DNA of 64,000 nucleotides from positions 55,333,533-55,397,532 of the forward strand of contig CM044956.1 in NCBI GenBank assembly GCA_024516035.1, given 5' to 3'. Within the stretch, counting starts at the first letter, position 1; each line of letters begins with the position of its first letter. Under the pieces are notes generated by a model. The model was not told the origin of the DNA and did no database searches. It saw only the letters and a list, made by a program, of their open reading frames with translations. The stretch is from Bactericera cockerelli. Its lineage: Eukaryota; Arthropoda; Insecta; Hemiptera; Triozidae. This document shows positions 63,301 to 64,000 of this stretch, in pieces. Both the position numbers and the translations under genes were made by a program.

Positions 63301-64000
63301 AATTGTGAATAGATCTTATATTTTTAATTATACCCTAATTGTTAACTTAGTTTGAAAATTTGTTTTACTAGTATGTGACACAATAATTATTGTTTTAATT
63401 TCTACCAGCATAACGATTTTTCACATAATATATTGTTTACGGAACACTGGATTGTTCTGTCTGACGGTTTTATAGCTATCAGAAACATATACACCATTAC
63501 TCATACAATAATTATTACATAATAAATATTATTCGTATTCATGGATACATAATAAATACATAATAGATAATGCGTATGTATTATAAATTTATCAAGAATA
63601 GGAAATCTAATGGTGTGGTTGCCACGTTACTGTGCAACTTTGAGGCTTTATAATAAATAATATTATTTTGATTTATTTATTTATTTAAAGGTATTTTAAA
63701 GGTCTCACCATAAGGAGTTATAATCAACAAATTTCATTATTCTGGAACTTACGGTTGACGAGTTATAGGTCAAAATATATGGATATTACCTAAGACGCCC
63801 GACCCTGTATCTCAAGAACAGTAAGTCGTAGCTCAATGAATTTTTTTGCAATGAACTTCTCTTAATGGGATTTTTAAAAAAATATGCCACACTACGTACC
63901 ATTTGATTTAAGATTTTAAAGTTGGTCCATGTCCAGCCTGACTGGGGCCGTGTAGGCAAAATTTTTTTGCTGAAAATTAATTTCCCTAAAAAAAGGAATA
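63301..64000. other. No recognised feature
   Basis: AT-rich to the window end; 'ctcaagaacagtaagtcgta' (63812) resembles the interior of the 44122 element only weakly. Confidence 0.5.

Overview
This window looks like repeat-dominated DNA from a eukaryotic nuclear genome, most probably an arthropod and likely an insect. The evidence is AT-rich sequence, several non-LTR retrotransposons (LINEs) of Jockey, CR1-like and RTE-like type, many tRNA-headed SINEs, mariner-, hAT- and piggyBac-type MITEs, short Helitrons, and long GA/CT and AAT microsatellites. The species cannot be fixed from the sequence; a hemipteran is only a guess. I found no host protein-coding gene I could defend, no functional rRNA or tRNA gene, and no bacterial or CRISPR feature. 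One 100-N assembly gap lies at 19954-20053.

Layout. 0-6.4 kb: SINE and LINE 3' relics and a 5'-truncated Jockey LINE (2113-4069, minus) with an 11-bp target-site duplication. 5.6-7.3 kb: GA/CT tracts around a small inverted-repeat element. 7.6-10.2 kb: a 5S-rRNA-like fragment, MITEs, and a Helitron inside a LINE 3' end. 12.7-20 kb: a nested cluster in which an RTE-like LINE with a 13-bp duplication (12689-15261) and a near-complete CR1/Jockey-group LINE (15436-19953, minus) sit within or beside an older reverse-transcriptase relic. The second LINE is the only element with apparently intact genes: ORF1 carries a zinc finger and an SGNH-hydrolase domain, and ORF2 an endonuclease and reverse transcriptase. 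20-26 kb: SINEs, a hAT-type MITE and CT tracts. 26.8-34 kb: two large palindromes with mariner-like ends flanking a decayed LINE. 34-35.2 kb: a truncated LINE. 35.6-45 kb: Helitron, hairpins, a piggyBac-like MITE and purine/pyrimidine tracts. 45-49 kb: LINE tails, a 45/49-bp minisatellite with 233-bp higher-order structure, and a nested Helitron. 49-64 kb: SINEs, MITEs, a 540-bp foldback, a mariner-derived MITE with a transposase remnant, and more GA/CT tracts.

How parts relate. LINEs probably supply the enzymes for the short elements. Many fragments share a quasi-palindromic 3' module that can be read both as a conserved peptide and as an RNA hairpin, and one SINE family carries it. A second short family ends in ATG repeats, as expected for RTE-type mobilisation. 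The palindromic MITEs share terminal repeats with an element that still encodes a mariner transposase fragment. The points most worth following are the ORF1 domain combination, the double-meaning 3' module, the 5S/tRNA opposed composite repeat, and the multi-terminus palindromes.
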